DNA of 64,000 nt from Echinometra lucunter (lineage: Eukaryota > Echinodermata > Echinoidea > Camarodonta > Echinometridae): NCBI GenBank assembly GCA_029962745.1, contig CM057157.1, forward strand, positions 26,353,953 through 26,417,952, written 5' to 3'. The translations under genes and the position numbers were made by a program. The first letter of the stretch is position 1. Each line of letters starts with the position of its first letter. The notes beneath the pieces are model-generated. The model had not been told where the DNA came from. It made no database searches and was given only the letters and a program-made list of their open reading frames with translations. Shown here piece by piece: positions 45,270-57,121 of the stretch.

Positions 45270-47860
45270 TCATGACTTCATAACATTTGAACTCATGGGC
45301 CTCTATATTCGAACCTCTCCATCTGTCGTCTTCAGACTTTGTGCTGTTTATCGGCCACCCCCGTCTGCAAAGAATAGATTTACCTTTGCTGGTTTTGTCC
45401 GTGATTTTCTTCACTGCTTGAATCTGTGACGGTTGATTGTCATCATCTATTATTGATTGGTGATTTCAACATTTAAGTCGACAATGTCTATAACAAAGAC
45501 TCAACGGTCTTTACTGACGTATTATACTCGGCAGGGCTTGTTCAACATGTCACTATACCCACTATACCCACCCATCACCCATCATTACACGGAAGAACAG
45601 GCATCCACTTCTCGACACATCTTGTATCTCTGGACTTTCGTCTGATCACAGTGCAGTTTCTTGCATTCTGAACTTTGGTCGTCCTTCTCCTACCAAAAAA
45701 TTGATGAAGTGTCGCAAGCTGAGAGACATCGATGTTGATAAATTCTTTATTGATATGAGACTTCCCCTTTCTAAACTTCCTGATGTCTCCAGCCCTTCCG
45801 ATCTTGTTGACCAGTACAATCATGTTTTGAGTGATCTTTTGGACAATCACGCCCCTGAAAAGACAGTGCTTATTTCTCTACGACCCAATGCCCCATGATA
45901 CAATGAAGAAGTCAGGGAAGTAGAACGCGTGAAACGTCGTACTGAATGCCGTTTGGCAAAAAACAAGAACTCGGTCAACAGGGAAATTTATTAAGGAAAG
46001 TGTCAGGTATATAATGACATTTTATCCCATTCTAAGTCTAGTTACTTGCAAGAGGAAAGAGAGAAGCTCGATAACAAAGGACTCTTCCAGTGGTTTCAGA
46101 AGTTAACATCTTCCCCATCATCTGAACGAAGTCTGCCGTGACATGAATCAGATAAGCAGTTGGCCAACGACTTTGGATCTTTCTTCTATGACAAGATCCA
46201 GAAAATTGTGGACAAGTTTAATGGCTGTCAAACTGATCATGAGACTATCCGACAAGAGACGACTGTCCAGGCTACATTCTCAGAATTGCACCTGATATCT
46301 GAGGATGATGTCATCAAGGTTATCAAGGAAAGTCCATCTAAATCATGTTGACTAGATCCTGCCTCCACCTGGCTCATCAAAAAATGTCTTGATGCACTCA
46401 TCCCATTTATCACTAAACTTGTGAACTTTTCGCTTTCTTCGGGAATTGTTCCTTCCCGATTTAAGATTTCACACGTTACCCTTATCTTGAAGAAACCTCA
46501 GCTAGATGTAGAAAACCTGGCAAATTATCGGCCAATTGCCAATCAGATGTTTCTTGCAAAAGTATTAGAACGAATCGTTGTAAGGCAACTACGGGGTTAC
46601 TTCCAGGACTCTCAACTTTTCCCTCCTATGCAATCGGCATATCGTGATGGTCAATCCACAGAAAGTGCTCTCCTTAGGGTCTACAGTGACATATTGCTGG
46701 CGTTAGACAAAGGACAGGAGGCCATTCTGGTGCTGCTTTATTATTCAGCAGCCTTCGATACTATAGGTCACGAGATGATGTTTCAACACTTGAGTCACAG
46801 ATATGGTGTAGGAGGCACTGCTTTAAAGTGGCTGAAGTCATACCTTGCGAATCGGAAGCAAAACGTTGTCGTAAATGGAGTTACATCAGATGACTATCCT
46901 CTATCTTGGGGAGTGCCGCAGGGCTCAGTCATGGGACCTTTGGAATTTGTTTTGTATACCGGCCCTGTGAGTGACATAATCACAGCTCACAAGGGTATTA
47001 TGCTATATGCAGACGATACCCAGTTGTACTTCGTAATGCAACGGAATGATCTTGTTGATGGTGTCGCGTCTATGGAAGACTGTATGAGAGATGTGAAGGT
47101 TTGGGCTGCTAACAATAAGATGGTGCTGAATGGAGACAAGACTGAACTGATCCATGTCACATCGCCATTCTAAAAGCGGAATGAGTTTATTATCCTTACC
47201 ATCGATGGAGCTGTTATCAGTGCGTCCAAATCCTCTACAAGTGATCTCGGTGATGTTGTTGATGACTCCTTGCACTTGAAAGAGCACATCCGTAAGGTTT
47301 GTCGGGCGGTTATTTTTGGTATTTACAGGATGGGGAAAATTCGGAAGTACCTTGACCGCATCTCTACCAAGCGACTTGCCAATACCTTGGTAACGTCTCA
47401 TTTGGACTACTGTAACAGTTTGCTGATCAACTTACCTGCGTGTCATCTAGCCCTACTTCAGCACATACAGAACACCGCTGTACGTCTCATCACACGCACT
47501 CGAAAGCAAGATCACATTACTCCAGTCATCCACACGCTACATGGGCTTTTACTCCCTCAACGAATCCAGTTCAAGATCTTACTCCTCAATACAACATCAT
47601 CCATCGCCGTGCACCATCGTACTTAACTGAGCTGATCTCAACCAAGGTGGCTACATGTATGAACCTCAGATCATCAACCATACCCCAGCTTGCACTTGCT
47701 CCTCGCACCCACAACCGTTATGGCAACCGGGTTTTTGCAGTTTGTGCACCCCTTCTTTGGAACACTTTCCCATATCCAGGACGCACTCACCGTTAACACT
47801 GTCCAAAAAAAAAAAAAAAAAAGACTTATAACATACCTCTTTCAACTACAGTTTAAATGA
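45270..47860 (+). mobile_element. CR1/L2-like LINE, endonuclease plus RT, inactive
   Basis: The endonuclease part (about 45270-45700) keeps LLIGDFNI and GLSSDHSAV in different frames. The reverse transcriptase is open at 46421-47173, with LANYRPIANQ, a QSAYRDGQSTESALLRV segment and the YADD box at 47006-47017. Stops and frameshifts occur at several places, including 45899 (TGA), 46351, 47173 and about 47590. Motif A reads LLYYSAAFDT: the catalytic Asp position (46739-46741) is Tyr. The C-terminal tail (RRAPSYLTELIS, CAPLLWNTFP) is typical of this clade. An A-rich run at 47803-47822 follows, with a few more residues after. The LINE is dead. Confidence 0.8.
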
Positions 47861-47898
47861 ATACTGTGAATAGTGTTGTATAAGTCGGTGACTTAAAA

Positions 47899-48062
47899 CT
47901 GGGGAGCGTTTCATCAACATTTGTTGTCTGACAAGTTGTCAGATCTGACATCTTTCCTTGATTTTGATTGGCTGAGAAGCATCATTACTATGGCGACTGT
48001 CGTATAAAACAGACTTTGTCGGATAAAACATCCGACAAGTCCTTTCATGAAACGCTCCCCAG
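47899..48062. mobile_element. GGGGAGCGTTTCAT-end MITE, copy 1
   Basis: Ends CTGGGGAGCGTTTCAT and inverted ATGAAACGCTCCCCAG. The centre has GTCTGACAAGTTGTCAGA-type inner palindromes. Confidence 0.8.
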
Positions 48063-48207
48063 AAGTTACAACAGAACTTAAAACACAGTTAAAATGGTGT
48101 TCAGAATACCACCCCCTGATTAATAACTGTTTTAGCGGTGCTGTAAGTCGGTGACTTACAACAGAACTTACAACACCAGTTATAACGGTGTTCAGCATAC
48201 CACCCTC
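48063..48207. mobile_element. Partial copy of the GGTGGTATTC-end MITE
   Basis: Carries GGTGTTCAGAATACCACC twice in diverged form with AAGTCGGTGACTTAC between; matches parts of 48208-48540. Confidence 0.55.
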
Positions 48208-48540
48208 TGGGGTGGTATTCTGAGGCTGTTTTAACTTTGTTTTAATCAAACGCGAATTAATGCGCTTATTACAACGCGAATATAAGTTCACGCGTTTCAC
48301 GCGCCCCTTCCCCAGGGAACGATCTCATATGCTGAACCGTCCTAGACTCACCTCTAACGACTTTCCCTACTGGATAATATTTATGTGGTGGGTGTGGCTT
48401 TGATAACTTACAACACTGGTTAAAACAGTTCTCAGAATACCGATTGATGACTGTTTTGGCGGTGTTTTAAGTCGGTGACTTACATCAGAATTTCAACAGA
48501 ACTTACAACACAGTTAAAACGGTGTTCAGAATACCACCCC
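48208..48540. mobile_element. GGTGGTATTC-end MITE
   Basis: Ends GGGGTGGTATTCTGA and inverted TCAGAATACCACCCC; 333 bp. The centre is CpG-rich (ACGCGAATTAATGCGC). Confidence 0.7.
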
Positions 48541-48560
48541 TGTTATAATTTCAAAGACGC

Positions 48561-48703
48561 TTGGGGGGCGTTTCATGAAACAATTAGTCGGTGGTTTTCA
48601 CCGACTAATTTGCTTTCAGCCAATCAGATGCGAGTATTTTCAGTAGCTTATAACATTTGTTGGTGATTTTCACCGACAAAACTCTTCATGAAACGCTCCC
48701 CAG
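48561..48703. mobile_element. GGGGAGCGTTTCAT-end MITE, copy 2
   Basis: Ends TTGGGGGGCGTTTCATGAAA and inverted TTCATGAAACGCTCCCCAG; inner hairpin GTCGGTGGTTTTCACCGAC. Confidence 0.75.
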
Positions 48704-48807
48704 ATCTAGAAGCTAGGATATAATGATAAAAAAATTTATTTCGGAAACGAGGAACTACTCGAAGTAATTGGGGAGAATAAATATAAATGTTAATTGTTAA
48801 CGTTTAC

Positions 48808-49101
48808 CCGTGCTTCCCTTGGTGAGTATCTTCTGATTGATTGGTTCAGTGTGACTGCGTGGTCGTATATTTTAATGAACTCCCTTCTGTTGTTGTTATA
48901 AAGATCCAAAAGTTCGTCCTGGGCTGGGATGCCCTTTTCTTCAATCTCTAGCTCCCCATCCCCAGCCGTTCCTAGTTCCTCATCGTCATGACTGTTCAGG
49001 ATTTCTTCTTTCTCCAATTCTAACTTGTTGAAGAGATCAGCTTGGACCAGAAAGATGAGCCCCAGGTTCAGACACAGAATTAATGTGGTGTTTGATGTCA
49101 T
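48808..49101 (-). CDS. Signal-peptide and propeptide exon, secreted protein
   Basis: First coding exon of a minus-strand gene: 98 codons from ATG at 49101 to a CGG|GTAAAC donor in phase 0. Residues 1-21 form a classical signal peptide (MTSNTTLILCLNLGLIFLVQA). Then follows a very acidic stretch (KLELEKEEILNSHDDEELG), a DELLDLYNNNRREF segment and a basic end (SIRRYSPREAR). The di-basic RR and the final Arg could be prohormone cleavage sites. The next exon at 41466-41624 is Cys-rich and in phase. This layout (signal, acidic pro-region, basic site, small Cys-rich end) is that of a secreted peptide precursor of unknown function. Confidence 0.6.
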
Positions 49102-49324
49102 GCTTTGCCGTAGGATCGGAGGGTTTTATTAGAGTTGCTCTTACTTCAAAACTAAAACGAAGTATTGTACGTTGACGGGCTATATGGTCTCTTGTATAGT
49201 GATGTTCCAAGTTATATCTGTTAAAGGTGGGGTGGAATAAAACAATTACACGATTACACTGCACTAAAAGTTGCTCGTAGCTGAGGAAAGATTGTTGTAC
49301 ATTAGCGAGGGCTCTCAGCTAAAA

Positions 49325-49467
49325 GAGGTTCTCGGTTCTATACAGTTAGAACAGTTGTTTAAATATCATTAGCTTGTTTAACGGACTCGTTTCTTTCTGA
49401 GGTAAGAGGTACTCGGTTCTACACTATTAGAACAGTTGTTTAAATATCATTAGCTTGTTCAACGGAG
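49325..49467. promoter_or_regulatory. 81-bp duplication upstream of the secreted-protein gene
   Basis: Two units, each with TCGGTTCTA…AGAACAGTTGTTTAAATATC and ATTAGCTTGTT(T/C)AACGGA, begin at 49325 and 49406. They lie about 225-365 bp upstream of the minus-strand ATG at 49101. Either promoter or upstream repeat. Confidence 0.4.
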
Positions 49468-50814
49468 TTGTACCTACAACTGTTTTTTAATTGTGTGTAA
49501 AACAAATGTGGATTTTTTTTTTAAAACAACAGTTGGTAGGTTCATAATCTATCCAAGTTTATGAATTTGTTATCCGGCCAAGCTAATGTAATGATAATTG
49601 CATATCTCAGTACAGGATAAGTGAAGTTAACCGATGAGAATATCCGTGGTTGAAATAGAAATGACTACAAAATTACTTTTTATATCTTTCTCCTTTTGCC
49701 TCAAACATGTCGAAGATGTATTTATACTGCATAGAAATAACTGTTGTAATCCCTTTCAAATCTATTTCAAATAATCTATGATAATAAATTCCTAACATAT
49801 TTGTTTCCTTTACTTAAATATTACAGTCATATATATATATAAGCCTTTCAACATGCACTCGTCAGAGTAAAATCGCATGAATAAACAGAAAGTAGAAAAT
49901 CGAAACAAAATAGACGGAAACAACCCTAGTCGAAATCAAATAGTCTAAAAAAGAGATAGAAAAAAAAAGGAAAATAGGGCCAGAAAATATATCTTTAGGT
50001 ATTTTATTTTCAAAGAAAACAGTCAAAAAAATTATTGAAATGGAAAAAAATATGAATGAAATATAATTTTAGACTGTCTAATTTGGAAAAAGCCAAAAAT
50101 AAGGTGAAACGTAGGAAAATGTTTTTCTCATGAAATACTGCACACTGATCATGCAGCCTTCTGGGACGCGTCTTTTTTTCGTAACAGCGGTTTCATTCAA
50201 GAATAGCTGTGATACTTAAACTATTTTAGATGAAAGAAACGCCATTGTTATCGATTTTGATACAACGCGTTCTATCACATAATACCTGGCATTCATTGCT
50301 AGTCTTACATTTCAGACACGTTTGGAACATGTTTAAAACAATTAGTTTTACAAATGGTAACGGGCCAATGAAATTAAATGACCACTGACGATGAGCAAAT
50401 ATCATATGTTTTGGATATACATTTTTTTTTTCAGTTCTAATAAACGCCGATGTTCTACAAGCATCGAAAGAAACGTGAGGACGTAATGAATTTGGTAAAG
50501 TTGACTAAAAGTACCGTTTCCTGTACTTCGCCCATTGAACTGGGCTGGTTCTCCTTGGAAAAAAAAAAACCCAACCTGTGCCGATGAAATGGAATTACTT
50601 GACACGTCAGTTTTTAAATAACAACGTAAGAAATAGTAATACTTCTAAAAACCGTGTACGCCGACCTTTTATAGTGTACAGGGGCAATAAACATATGATT
50701 TTTTCCGCCAAAATACAGACCTACACGCTGTGCTAGAGTGTGATCAATAGACCACGTTGAACAATTGAGACGTTTCCATATGAGTAGATACATAGTGAAA
50801 TATATTTCACAAAA

Positions 50815-50860
<46 letters not shown>

Positions 50861-52375
50861 CTATTTTTAATATAGGTTTTCTCGGTCAATTTCATGCTAT
50901 TTCCATTCCAATTCATGAACGTGCATTCAATTTCACAAAACGCACGAGCAAGCAAATTTTCGGGCTTTCAAATTCAGAATCCGGTCAATCAATTTCATTT
51001 ATGAGCTCTCTTATTTCGTATCCGTAAAATAAAAAAACACTAATGTGCGCTCAATTTGTATTTCCTACTTGTGCATTCAAATTCACGCATTTCATGATGA
51101 GCCTTTTAGGGGAATTCAGTTTCATTTTCAGGTGGTCAAATTTAGCATGTGTAGTGGAGAAGATAAGACAGATATTTGAAGAAGGGGGTTATGAGGGGGA
51201 GAGGGGGACTAGCGTTGGTTGGTCCATGGATCCTTCTAGGTCGGATGAAAAGAGCATATAATTTATACACAACCACCCGCACCCCAACACACACACACGA
51301 AAAAATCCTATTTTCAAAGGCTTCTATATATGTAGTATGTTTACACATTTTTAAAAGTTTCTTTAATTTTATTGCTCTGAATTTCCATCTCCTTGAAATT
51401 ATATCATTTCCTTATAATTTTATGTTCACGTGTCATTCAGTATTTTTGTTTTCATTCAAAAAATATATATAAGGTTCAGTCAGTAGTGCATCCAAAAACA
51501 CACGACATTTCTAACTTATATTTATAAACAAGACAACATCCAAAAACTAATTCTTATCAAATAATGCGTCAATTCAAAGTCCAAATGACAAAAAACATGT
51601 TCTCACAATCTCATGTGGAAGCCAATAAGAAAAGGCCGTGTGCAAGATTTTTTTTCCTAAGGGGGCAAAAATATTTCGATGCAGAGCCCTAAATCCAAAA
51701 CATACAGCAGAAAGAGCTCGAGGGAACGAAGCGACCGAGAGGAGCTTTTGCATTGTTAGAATTGAAATATAACAATCTGGTGCACATTTTAGATGGAATT
51801 TGGGAAATTCTCAATAGAAAGGTAAGGAAAACATTGGAAAAAAAGTATTTCCGCTCAATAAAAAACTACTAGGGAAGGGAGCAATACGGTTGAAACCTGC
51901 TGTTTGTTTTTGTTTTTTTTTTCATATTCAGAGCTCCGCGGGTAACTTGCTCCTTTTTTCGTCTATATAATTATATTTTAAAACTCCAAAATCAACCAAC
52001 TTCGTATTGCTAAGAAAAATAACAAACTTCCAACTCACTTTCAGAACCAGTGTTTTAAGTTATGCTTCATTATGACCATTGTTATTTTTCGTCTTACAAA
52101 TCGTAGATACTTATTCAAAATTTCCTTTTTTATCCACCTTCTTCTGTATTACAGTGGATGGAAAAAAGACAAAGTGACTGTTCTAAATTTCATGTAGATG
52201 ATTTTGAATTCGGTATTGTTCTTCCTCTTTTCGTTTTGCCTTAAGCTTGATTCTGTTTATCGCAAAACCATAAAACCTTATAAGATATTTCTGTTTTAAA
52301 AGACCTGTTTATGCTTGATTTTCCACAAAGTTTGGGTGCATTTGCTTCCATGCCTATAAGTGGCTAAAGAGAAGG
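49468..52375. other. Intergenic AT-rich stretch
   Basis: Holds only a (TA)n run and possibly a trace of the piggyBac-like MITE near 51665-51710 (GATGCAGAGCCCTAAA). No gene-like frame found. Confidence 0.4.
50817..50858. repeat. (TA)n microsatellite
   Basis: About 21 TA units. Confidence 0.95.
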
Positions 52376-52383
52376 CTGACCGT

Positions 52384-53997
52384 CAGTGGCGTAACAGCCG
52401 GGGGGGGGGGGCAGGGGGGCAGAGTGCCCCCCCCTGAAGGATTTTAGCGGGAAAATCCACCAAACCACCGGGAAAAAATGAAAGGGAGGGAAAGGAAGAA
52501 AAAGGAAGGGAGAAAGGGAAAGGAAGAAGAAGAAAGGAAAAGAAAGAAGAAGAAAGGAAACGAAAGAAGGAAAAGGGAAAGAAAGAAGGAGAAAGGGAAA
52601 GGAAGGAGGAGAACGGGAAAGAAAAAAGGAAAAAGGGGAAAAAGAAAAAAGCAAAGGGAAACAAAAGAAATGAGGGAAAATTTAGTACCCAAACCCTGGA
52701 GTTTCCGGGTGCTCCACTCCCTGGACCCCCGCAGTGGCTTTCCCTGTAGACCCCATCAGGGGCCCTAAGCCAGAACCCTGGGCCCCGCCCGCTAAGGGCT
52801 TCGCAACAAGTAACTCGCGGTGCAGGCTCACCTCCACATATTCTATTTCTAGACTTAGATACCGGGAAATTTTCGGCTCTGCCCCCCCCCCCCCCCCCCC
52901 CGATAACAGGCAGAGAATGTAAGAGGCCGGGAACAGTCAACGAACAATTCAAAGAAACGTCAGAGCTTCCGCGCTTCGCGCGGGAAGGGAAAATCACCAT
53001 CCCTGCACCCTCCCCCTAGCATGCCTAGGGAGCGCGCTTTGCACTACCGTCCTCCTAAAATGAAATCCTAGCTACACCACTGATTCTAGACTTAATTACC
53101 GGGAAATTTTTGGCTATGCGTATGCCCCCTCCCCCCCCCCCCCCCCCCCCGATAACAGGCAGAAAGCGTAATAAGAGCGGGAACTGACAGCAAAAAACGT
53201 CGGAGCTTCCTGCACCCTCCCCCTGGGGAGCACTACCATCTCCCTAAAATGAAATCCTAGTTACGTCGCAGAAGATAGATTTAATTACCGACAACTAACA
53301 ATTCAAAGAAACGTCGGAGCTCCCGCGCTTCGCGCGGGAGGGGGGAAACTCCCTCCTCCCTGCACCCTCCCCTCTAGGGAGCACTACATTGGCGTAAATT
53401 CCGGGGGTTGGGGATCTATCACCCCCACTTGGGGAAGAGGGGGGATGGTGTGTACAAATTCCCCCCCCCCCCCTTGCAGACACACTTTTTAAGGAAGAAA
53501 ATATATTTTAATTAATCAGTTAGTAAAAATTCTGAATATCTATCATAAACAACCATCATATTTTAGAATTTCAACTTGAAAATGCTACTGAAAACAAAAA
53601 AGTGGTTATTTTCGGCTCGCTCGTCAAAATCTTAGGATTTCCATCCGATAATGCGATTAAAATTGAGAAAAGTGGTTATTTTTGGCTCGCTCGCTTCGCT
53701 CTTTCATCATATTTTAGAATTCTTATTCGAAAATGCGATTCAAAACCAGAAAAGTGGTTATTTTCTGCTCGCTCGCTTCGCTCGCTCGCAAAATAGATAT
53801 CAAAATGTGTGTGAGAGGGAAAAACATCGTTTAAAAAGTTTTTCATCCCCTACTCCTCAAATTGGATTTACGCCGGTGGAGCACTACCGTCCTCCTAAAA
53901 TGCAGTCGTAGCTACGCCACAGGTTCTAGACATAGACTAGTTACCGGGAAATTTTGGGCTCTGCCCCCCCTGATAACAGGTACCTGTTACGCCCCTG
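52384..53997. mobile_element. Composite hAT-like element with 8-bp target duplication
   Basis: Ends CAGTGGCGTAACAG and inverted CTGTTACGCCCCTG are flanked by exact CTGACCGT at 52376-52383 and 53998-54005. Inside are a purine-rich block (52478-52690), C runs near 52881, 53131 and 53461, diverged internal repeats (TTACCGGGAAATTTT at 52857, 53097 and 53940), and an apparently nested unit at about 53391-53879 with GGCGTAAAT / ATTTACGCC ends. GCTCGCTTCGCTC words occur near 53685 and 53771. No transposase frame. Confidence 0.85.
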
Positions 53998-54005
53998 CTG
54001 ACCGT

Positions 54006-54515
54006 TAAAAAGGGTGAACATATTGCCTTGATTTAAAGGACATAATTGAACTGAATTGTTGGAACATTGTAATCAATATCTTCAAAAGGTTTGCCAGTCT
54101 ACTGCAGGGGTCAAACGATGGGTCTAATCCGTAAAAGGATGATATGGTAATTCTTTAAGGATTTTTAAACTTATGAAGCAATTCTGAATTTCATGACTTA
54201 CCAGATGTCACTTGGTCTTGAGCAGACTAATACGAATCTTTGTAGACGTAAAGGGATGAACCGCAAAGACTTCAATGCGAGACCATATCAGGTTCCCGGT
54301 ACATGTAACGCTGCGCAGCAATTTATAAAGATATCTGACACCCCTGCGCATGACTGTACCTCATGTATATGCATCAGCATGTAAAGTGACGTCACACTAC
54401 TGCTGATGGCACCGGTGGCGCCGATTGGAGGGAAACTCGACTGTGTCAGTGTGGTTGTATTCATTTGTATTGTTCAGCTGTCTGATTGGTTCGTTGGAAT
54501 AAGTAACGTTTCTGG
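54006..54515. other. No supported gene; possible LINE 5' region
   Basis: 54390-54515 may be the 5' untranslated part of the LINE fragment that follows. The rest is unique-looking. Confidence 0.3.
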
Positions 54516-55490
54516 TAGGATTTTATGTTCTCCGTGGAACGCCATAGTCAATATATGCCACAACAATACCCACCTCCACCGTGGCAGTTTTTCGCGTCAG
54601 AGCGTCCACGTCCTATCGCCAGACATCCACAAACGTGTGTGACCGTTATCTCATGCCTCCTCATGCATCGCATTTCCCTCCACTACAATGGCCACCATCT
54701 TCTTTCCCTTCCTATGCCTCAGAGGCTAGAGGTACTGTACCAGCCTGTTCTTTCTGCGGAGAGGCTAATCACGGAACATGACGGTGTAGACATGGGATTA
54801 AACTTCAGCGTCATCATTGTTGACAATTCGGACATAAGATGAAATCGTGTCCTTTCTACTAGGACAAAGGACAAGAAGAGAGCGCCACATGTTTCTTAAA
54901 TGAAAACAAAGAAAATAAACAGTCTTGTCAAACTGTTAAGAATGTAAAGGATATCTCTACCCCCCCCTTTTTCTTCTCTTGATGTTAGGACTGTTAAAAT
55001 TGATCAGTGTAGTACATGCAAGAGTAATATCATCATTTTACAACACAATTGATCCCACGTTTTGATAAAGGCATTCTTATGTGTTTTATAAATATAAGGG
55101 GACTTGTCAATAAATTTGATGATTTTTAAATATGTCTTATCAAAGGCTTTAATTTATGTAGGTATTATTGGACTCAATGAAACTTTTTGTAATGACAATG
55201 TATCTAATGATGACATATTTATTAAAAAAAAATAAAAAGGTTGCATGATCATTCGTAAAGACCGCAATAATCGTGGGGGTGGTGTATTAGTTTATTATCT
55301 TCTTCACTTACAGTATCTCGCAAGTTTGATCTTGAATGTGAAGAATTAGAAATGATTTGCCTTGAAGTACGATCAAAACTCTCTTCTCCTTTTATATTCT
55401 GCAGATTTCACATTCACTCACCGCGTGTCAAGTATATTATGTTTGTATAGACCGCCAAACGCTACAATAGGATTTTTCTGTAATACGCTT
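54516..55490 (+). mobile_element. 5' fragment of a LINE: zinc knuckles and endonuclease
   Basis: From about 54750 one frame reads CSFCGEANHGT, stop, RCRHG… and then HHC, stop, QFGHKMKSCPFY. The first is a CCHC zinc knuckle; the second is one whose first Cys is replaced by Arg. The two TGA stops lie inside. From about 55075 the N-terminal part of an APE-type endonuclease is visible in pieces (IGLNETFCNDNVSND, GGGVLVYY, and a YRPPN box near 55451) across several frameshifts. Knuckles then endonuclease is the usual non-LTR order. No polymerase follows, so this is a truncated dead copy. It is distinct from the LINE at 45270. Confidence 0.6.
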
Positions 55491-55980
55491 AGTAAAATGA
55501 TCACTTAACTCCCTCCCAACATCACTGCCTTCCCTAATGACTTTTGTGATCCCTCCAAATAACTACTGCGTCCCCTCGCAATATTGTTGACAGCCGTTAT
55601 ATTGGGTGGGCGCGGATTTGCTGTATAAGTACCAATATTTTGGGTACGGAAATGGCCTGTATTATCATCCCCTAGTGATTCACGATTAAAAATGGCATGG
55701 CCCTTTTTAATCCCCTCAAAAGGCGAAATAAAAAGAGGAAATGGGTAAGAAAGAAAACTTAATGAAGAAAAAAGAAAACCCTGGGAGCGCTCGCTCGTTT
55801 TGCTCGCTTTCATTTCACGTATCTCAACAAATGCCGGTTATGATGCTATCCTAATGAAAGGAAATCGGTACACACCTTGCATGTTATACTAGGGAGGTGG
55901 AAGGAGAGACCTCCCTGGTTATACTATCCTTCTACTCATAAAATGTTTGTCAAATAATTGCATATACTTAGAAAGAAAGG
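55491..55980. other. No supported gene
   Basis: A CGCTCGCTCGTTTTGCTCGC string near 55788 recalls the hAT-linked words elsewhere. Confidence 0.35.
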
Positions 55981-55982
55981 TT

Positions 55983-56335
55983 GAGTGTTGCACCATAAAT
56001 GCAACACTTGCAGCACCTTTCATGAAAAAGGTGCAAAGATGCGTCATTTTGTACTTGATTGCTCCAGGAAATGCCCGTCTGCACCCTTGAAGGTGCAACT
56101 TCGCGCCTTTAAGAATGCAGATTTTTTTGCATTCAAAATGGTACAAATTTGTTCCTTTCCTGAAGGGTACAACTCTAGCCACTGTACCTGAAAGGTACAA
56201 TTTGCATCCTTAAGTGTGCATGGTTGTACCCTTAAAGGTGCCAATTGCTTTAGGGTGCAAAGTTGTACCCATAAAGGAGCTCCCACTGTTCCATTTGAAA
56301 GGTGCAAAAATGAACGATTTTTTTCTTAGTGCAAG
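55983..56335. repeat. Palindromic minisatellite (AAGGTGCAA / TTGTACCC)
   Basis: Short words such as CCTTAAAGGTGC, AAGGTACAA and TTGTACCC recur about every 25-35 bp in both orientations, forming many small hairpins. Starts near GTTGCACCATAAATGCAAC. Confidence 0.65.
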
Positions 56336-57088
56336 GAGTCGAAGGGCATGACCTAAAACAGAAAAAAAATATTTTCAAGAGATTATCGCTTATACGCAAT
56401 TGCCTATTAATATCAAACCAAACAAGAGAAAGGAAGGTAAAAATACATTACTAAAATAATGAGAATGAAGTAACAATACACTATAACCTGTTCTCATTAA
56501 TTTAAAAAAACAAATTTTTCTCACTCCGCTCGCTCTTAAAGTATAAATACATGATATGGTCGAACACCAGGCACTCTTGTTCCCTCAGCATGGTGTCGGA
56601 TATTACAGAAGTTTTGCAGAGGTGTGCAATTATTTTGGTAGAGAATCGCCTCTATCGCTTATAAAACATAAAAACTAATAGTTTCGGGTGCCAAACAATG
56701 ACCCAAATAGCCTCATATTTGGCAATTAGGTGATCATATACTATACGTATTCAGATATCTTTGAGGCCCATTGAAGAGCATAAATTTTTCTTTGCTTGCT
56801 GCGCTCACTTGAATAACATTTAGACACACGATAGTATGGAGGGCAATTTAGACATGTAAGCGAGTTGACCGAATAGATAATTTACATACTTATAGACAGG
56901 CCTGTAGTGTATTTTGAAGACAAAATTTATTTCTTCGCTTGCTTGGCTCGCTCGTCATATTTCTAATCAGGGTTATATTGAACAGGAAAGGATAATTGCA
57001 CCATTGAGGTGTTAGAATAGAGTTATATTTAGAAAGGAGGCGACCGATTATACCAATGAAGACGTTTCATTTTTTTTCATCAAAATAG

Positions 57089-57121
<33 letters not shown>

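Larger units (their letters stand above)
41625..48807 (-). other. Large intron of the secreted Cys-rich gene
   Basis: About 7.2 kb between the two phase-matched exons. It contains a (GA)n run, an inverted-repeat region, a gypsy Pol tail, a LINE and a MITE cluster, mostly antisense to the gene. An extra small exon cannot be excluded. 41930-42540 holds nothing recognised. Confidence 0.45.

Noticed and set aside
52383..53000. 205-codon minus-strand open frame
   Set aside because: Phe/Ser-rich translation of a purine-rich tract inside a hAT-like element.
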